The translations under genes were made by a program, and so were the position numbers. 16,901 bases of DNA from CAVVIO01 sp963748095 (GTDB lineage: Bacteria > Bacteroidota > Bacteroidia > Bacteroidales > UBA10428): positions 1 through 16,901 of the forward strand of contig CAVVIO010000080.1 of assembly GCA_963748095.1 (NCBI GenBank), written 5' to 3'. Each line of letters starts with the position of its first letter. The stretch's first letter is position 1. Under the pieces are notes generated by a model. It worked only from the letters and a program-made list of their open reading frames with translations, searched no databases and was not told the DNA's origin. Below are positions 13,475-16,901 of the stretch, in pieces.

Positions 13475-14971
13475 CTATTCTAGTAATAACCAGTTTTTAC
13501 TTCTCTCAACAGCCCTGTGCCAGTTTCCGATTATTTCATCATAATTTTCTGTTCCCTTTTCCGGTTCGAAAATCTTTTCCGGCTGCCACTGTTGTTTTAA
13601 CTCATTGATGTCTTTCCAGAACCCTACTCCCAGCCCTGCCAGGTAAGCAGCTCCCAGTGCGGTTGTTTCAATGACTTTCGGTCTGATTACTTTTTTTTGC
13701 AATACATTGGCCTGGATCTGCATCAATAAATTATTTACAGCGGCGCCGCCATCTACTTTTACTTCTGTAATATCAATTCCGGCATCTTCTGCCAGTGTGT
13801 TGATCACATCCATCGATTGAAAGGCAATAGCCTCAAGAGCAGCTCTTGCAATGTGCGCATCGGTTGTATCCCGTGTAATCCCAACAATAGTTCCGGCCGC
13901 ATAAGGGTCCCAGTGGGGAGCGCCTAACCCTGTAAACGCGGGTACAAAATACAAACCGCCATTGTCCTTCACTTTCCCGGCAAGATCTTCTACCTGGGCG
14001 GCAGTCTGAATAATATGCAATTTGTCCCTCAGCCATTGAACGACAGCGCCCCCAATAAATATACTCCCTTCGAGGGCATAACAAATTTCGCCATTCAATT
14101 TCCAGGCAATGGTTGAGAGAAGATTATGCCGGGAGTCAATGACAGACTTTCCGGTATTCACTACTGCAAAGCATCCGGTACCGTATGTGTTTTTAACGGA
14201 TCCGGTCTCCAGGCATATCTGTCCGAATAAAGCGGACTGCTGATCACCTGCAATTCCTGCCACCGGGATTTCACCCCCGAAATGCTCTTTAACCGTAACA
14301 TCAATAACCCCGCTGTTTTCTTTCACCTCGGGAAGCATGCTGCCCGGAATATCAAATAATTGCAGTAATTCATCATCCCATTCGAGGGTATGAATATTAA
14401 ACAACATGGTGCGGCTGGCATTACTCACATCCGTAACATGCTTTCTACCATGTGTCATGCGCCACATCAGCCAGGTGTCTACCGTGCCGAATGCCAGCTC
14501 ACCCTGCATTGCCTGCTCCCGGGCGCCCGGAACATTATCGAGTATCCAATGTATTTTCGACGCCGAAAAATAAGCATCGGGCAAAAGCCCTGTTTTCTCT
14601 TTAATGGTTTTTGAATATCCTTTATTCTTCAATTGATCGCAAAAACCGGCTGTTCTCCTGTCCTGCCATACAATAGCATTATATACCGGGATACCGGTTT
14701 TCCTGTCCCATACCAACGTGGTTTCCCGTTGATTGGTAATTCCCGCAGCGGCTATATCTGTTGCCCGGACATGCTGCTTTTTCATTACATCGCGGATCAC
14801 AAATTTCTGAACGGACCAGATCTCTTCCGGATCATGTTCCACCCATCCGGGTTTAGGGAATATTTGTCTGAATTCTTTTTGCGATACATCCAGCATTTGT
14901 CCGGAATGATCGAATAATATTGCCCTGACGCTGGTGGTTCCCGAGTCTATTGCCAGAATAATTTTTTCCAT
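13475..14971 (-). CDS. glpK: Glycerol kinase
   Basis: The 498-residue product matches GlpK throughout. The N-terminal ATPase motif AIDSGTTSVRAILFD lies at residues 7-21. It is followed by GWVEHDPEEIW, ITNQRETTLVWDRKTG, NAIVWQDRRT and AGDQQSALFGQ with the catalytic-type Asp near residue 243, then FVPAFTGLGAPHWDPYAAG and the second FGGY domain with VDGGAAVNNLL and TTALGAAYLAG. The length equals that of the characterised bacterial enzymes. It phosphorylates glycerol to sn-glycerol-3-phosphate in the cytoplasm using ATP, feeding the GlpD reaction encoded just downstream. SGTT replaces the more common QGTT at the phosphate loop, a mild variant. No facilitator gene is present in the window. The promoter is probably in 14972-15060, but no convincing -33/-7 pair could be seen. 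Confidence 0.97.
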   Translation of the reverse strand: MEKIILAIDSGTTSVRAILFDHSGQMLDVSQKEFRQIFPKPGWVEHDPEEIWSVQKFVIRDVMKKQHVRATDIAAAGITNQRETTLVWDRKTGIPVYNAIVWQDRRTAGFCDQLKNKGYSKTIKEKTGLLPDAYFSASKIHWILDNVPGAREQAMQGELAFGTVDTWLMWRMTHGRKHVTDVSNASRTMLFNIHTLEWDDELLQLFDIPGSMLPEVKENSGVIDVTVKEHFGGEIPVAGIAGDQQSALFGQICLETGSVKNTYGTGCFAVVNTGKSVIDSRHNLLSTIAWKLNGEICYALEGSIFIGGAVVQWLRDKLHIIQTAAQVEDLAGKVKDNGGLYFVPAFTGLGAPHWDPYAAGTIVGITRDTTDAHIARAALEAIAFQSMDVINTLAEDAGIDITEVKVDGGAAVNNLLMQIQANVLQKKVIRPKVIETTALGAAYLAGLGVGFWKDINELKQQWQPEKIFEPEKGTENYDEIIGNWHRAVERSKNWLLLE

Positions 14972-15275
14972 TTAATACTGTTAATTTGATCCTTTCAGTA
15001 AATTTAGGAAATTTATCCTGGCAGTAAACCTTCTGTGAATATTATTCCGTGTTTAAGAGGAATTGAAGGTAAAAAGAGGCTACTCCTTACCGTCATTGCG
15101 AGGAGGAACGACGAAGCAATCTCTTTCTATGATAGATTGAATTATTTTATTAGCAACAATTTCTTTCAATAGAAGGAGATTGCCGCGCTTCACTGCGTCT
15201 ACCTGGCGTTAGACAGGCCTGCCTGGCCGTCTGGCTGGTTTCGCTTACAATGACGCTCCGGTAAGTTACAGATAT
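14972..15275. other. Gap between glpK and the IS110 element
   Basis: No gene is visible. The first ~90 bp are AT-rich and should hold the glpK promoter on the - strand. The remainder is the dispersed palindromic repeat (15091-15255) and the ~20 bp between it and the transposase stop codon, where the IS end must lie. Confidence 0.5.
15091..15255. repeat. Dispersed palindromic repeat (cgtcattgcgag type)
   Basis: The segment begins cgtcattgcgaggaggaa, continues acgacgaagcaatctc, and ends ggagattgccgcgcttcac...tcgcttacaatgacg. Its ends are therefore inverted (cgtcattg / caatgacg), as are inner blocks (gcaatctc / ggagattgc). Short arms cttac / gtaag extend the symmetry outside (15086-15090 and 15261-15265). 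Repeats with such cgtcattgcgag termini are common small non-coding elements in many bacterial genomes. No reading frame is present. Confidence 0.75.
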
Positions 15276-16635
15276 TCAAGCTGCTACATTTTGAAGTTTA
15301 AGACCATATTTTGCTGCTTCTCTTTTTAAGCGATCTATCTTAATCATTTTCTGTCTTTCAGTGTCGATTTGTAGTCTTTTTGGATCATATTCTTGCCTGT
15401 TTTTCAGCATATGATAGAAGATTACGGCAAGCTTTCGAGCTACGGCCTTTATAGCTTTTTTACTTCCCTTCTGATACGATAAACGACGATATAGATGTCC
15501 TAATGAACTTTTATTATGCCACATACTTTGGGCCGCCATTCGAAAACATTGTGTTGCCGGATTATTGGTAAATCTTTTTTGGTGTCCGACAACCTTTCCC
15601 CCTGTAATTTTTTTACGTGGACTTAAATTAAGCCAACTGGTAAAGTGGTCGGCGGTGGGCCATTTATTAAGATTTAATCCTGTAACCGATATAATCTCAA
15701 GGATACATATCTCGTCTAATCCATCAATTTGTGTTAAATCAATGCCTGTTATACGTTTCAGATATTCCTTTACATTGATGCTATATTGATTTTTTCTTAC
15801 ATAGGATGTTTTTTTCTTTATCTCTTTTTTGGAATCGGGTGGTAACATTTTCTTTAATACCGATTCAATCAATATTTCATATTCCTTCATTTGCCTTTTA
15901 AAAAAATCATAAGATTCAAGGGTTTTCCTTAGAATGTAAATATTGGATGGACTGTAAATACCCTTTAAAGATTTGATCAAATCGGCTTTATCTGCTTTTA
16001 ATTTGGTTATATCAATTTTTGCCAAAAGATTTTCAGGATTAGTTATCCCACTTGCAATCTCTCTAAGCAGACTCATTTCCGGATACACCTTCTATATCAC
16101 TGATTAGATGCTGAAATTTAACATTCATCTTTGTCAATAATTTATGGATACGGTTTAATGTATCACTTTTCTGTTTCTGAAGGATATTTCGTTCATGTAT
16201 GTAAGTTCTTAATTCCCTGTAAATATCAGGAGCTATATGGGAGGCACGCAATATGCCGTAGGCATGTAGCTGATGTAACCATTGACAATCTAATACATCT
16301 GTTTTTTGACCGGCAACATTCTTAAAATGCTTTGGGTTCACTAAGGTTACCTCAATACCATGTCGTTCCAATATTTCATATAATGCCATCCAATATACTC
16401 CAGTTGCTTCCATTCCTATTTTTTCTACCCCTGCCTCCTTTAAGTGAACAGCTACTTCGGTTAGGTCGTCCGTATAAGCATTGGCTTCAATTAAATGGTT
16501 TTTGCCTTCTGAGTCCGTGTAAGATATCATCATCATGGTACTTCCGACATCAATTGCCCCGGATTGCTTGTTGATAATTTCCAATACAAATTGATCATTT
16601 GTCAAAGCTGATTTGTTTTTAACTTCCTCTTTCAT
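15276..16635 (-). pseudogene. IS110 family transposase, interrupted by one frameshift
   Basis: The N-terminal half (16635 down to 16063) holds the DEDD RuvC-like domain: AIDVGSTMM with the first Asp near residue 29, GMEATGVYW with Glu, and QKTDVLDCQWL with the Asp pair. It is followed by a coiled-coil-like stretch (ERNILQKQKSDTLNRIHKLL). The C-terminal half (16088 down to 15276) holds the transposase_20 domain with GLDEICILEIISVTGLNLN, FTSWLNLSPRKKITGGKV and the conserved Ser region AAQSMWHNKSSLG. At about 16078-16080 the frame breaks: the upstream frame reads VSGNESA-stop. Removing one A from the AAA run gives VSGMSLLREIASG, the usual IS110 join. The joined protein would be about 450 residues, normal for the family. 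As it stands the transposase should be inactive, although slippage on the short A-run cannot be excluded. Confidence 0.92.
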
Positions 16636-16649
16636 ATTTTTACAATTAA

Positions 16650-16860
16650 TTCTTTTTAAGAAAGCAGAGCAAACTCTATTACTTGAAGAAAGAAAGCAAT
16701 CTTACAAGCATGGTGTTGTGAAAGTATAAGCTTACACGCCCCGATAAGTTTTTTTTCTAAGAGCAATAGTCCCAAACTCGCAATCGGGTTTGAAAACGCC
16801 AAGTTGCAATACGGGTTTTGTAGTTTGCTCTGTCTTTCATCGGGGCAAACTTACGTCATT
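16650..16860 (-). ncRNA. Candidate bridge RNA (seekRNA) of the IS110 element
   Basis: IS110 elements encode a structured guide RNA in the non-coding end upstream of the transposase, which is where this region lies. A perfect 11-bp inverted repeat (cagagcaaact 16665-16675, agtttgctctg 16822-16832) could close a ~165-nt structure. A second pair (gccccgat 16738-16745, atcggggc 16839-16846) offers an alternative stem. Inside are two small hairpins, caaac...gtttg and aaaac...gtttt. Their loops carry the related sequences tcgcaatcgg (about 16777-16786) and ttgcaatacgg (about 16804-16814). Two guide-bearing loops are the hallmark of a bridge RNA. Boundaries and fold are estimated by eye. Confidence 0.55.
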
Positions 16861-16901
16861 TAATTATTTTTCCCGGGGGACCAGGGATGGTGACTCGCAA
16901 T

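Larger units (their letters stand above)
15256..16880 (-). mobile_element. IS110-group insertion sequence (ends approximate)
   Basis: The element consists of an IS110-type transposase gene on the - strand with about 20 bp behind the stop codon and a long non-coding region before the start codon. That asymmetry is typical of the IS110 group rather than the IS1111 subgroup. No terminal inverted repeats are expected, and none were seen. The exact ends cannot be fixed from one copy. The lower end lies between the dispersed repeat and 15276; the upper end lies somewhere in 16850-16895. Confidence 0.8.

Noticed and set aside
13833..14917. Reading frames overlapping glpK
   Set aside because: They are shadows of glpK in other frames, without signals or family motifs.
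14972..15060. A -33/-7 promoter for glpK on the - strand
   Set aside because: TAAATTT-type boxes are present but no TTTG box lies 19-21 nt upstream of them, so no specific site can be named.

Overview
The window comes from a member of the Bacteroidota. The main evidence is a secreted protein ending in a type IX secretion (Por) sorting domain next to a BACON domain, several short-signal lipoproteins with a Cys at the signal peptidase II site, little Shine-Dalgarno signal, and repeated promoters that fit the Bacteroidota -33/-7 pattern (TTTG, 19-21 nt, TAnnTTTG). Genus or family cannot be read from the sequence.

Layout. (1) 1-787: the catalytic part of a subtilisin-like (S8) protease, cut by the window edge and frameshifted, followed by a textbook UUCG terminator. 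(2) About 830-11,815: an AT-rich accessory block with every gene on the + strand. It holds a polytopic membrane protein, three lipoproteins, a secreted protein of unknown function, a 769-aa secreted Asp-box propeller/BACON/T9SS protein, two copies of a small four-helix membrane protein (a 623-bp duplication), a dead MazEF/PemK-type toxin-antitoxin pair, and an intact UPF0175/DUF3368 (PIN) toxin-antitoxin pair. Five of these units are preceded by the same ~75-bp repeat, which carries a promoter-like TTTG-N20-TACATTTA with identical spacing in all five copies. (3) 11,867-14,971, - strand, with a more balanced base composition: glycerol kinase (glpK) followed by glycerol-3-phosphate dehydrogenase (glpD), an ordinary glycerol catabolic operon with a 15-bp hairpin filling the gap between the genes. 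A decayed, internally deleted copy of the glpD 3' end lies on the far side of the intact toxin-antitoxin pair. (4) 15,091-16,901: a dispersed palindromic repeat followed by an IS110-group insertion sequence. Its transposase is broken by one frameshift. Its 5' non-coding end has the features expected of a bridge RNA: an 11-bp closing stem around two hairpins with related loops.

How it fits together. The glp genes look like the fixed chromosome (glycerol to glycerol-3-phosphate to DHAP). The AT-rich block looks like a region that gains, duplicates and loses single-gene units, each bringing its own copy of a common promoter/leader. Most products are predicted to be at the cell surface or in the membrane. 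The toxin-antitoxin modules, the gene remnants and the IS fit a turnover hotspot. The most interesting signals are the repeated promoter cassette, the candidate bridge RNA, and the glpD remnant flanking the toxin-antitoxin pair. No integrase, CRISPR array, tRNA or rRNA gene was seen.
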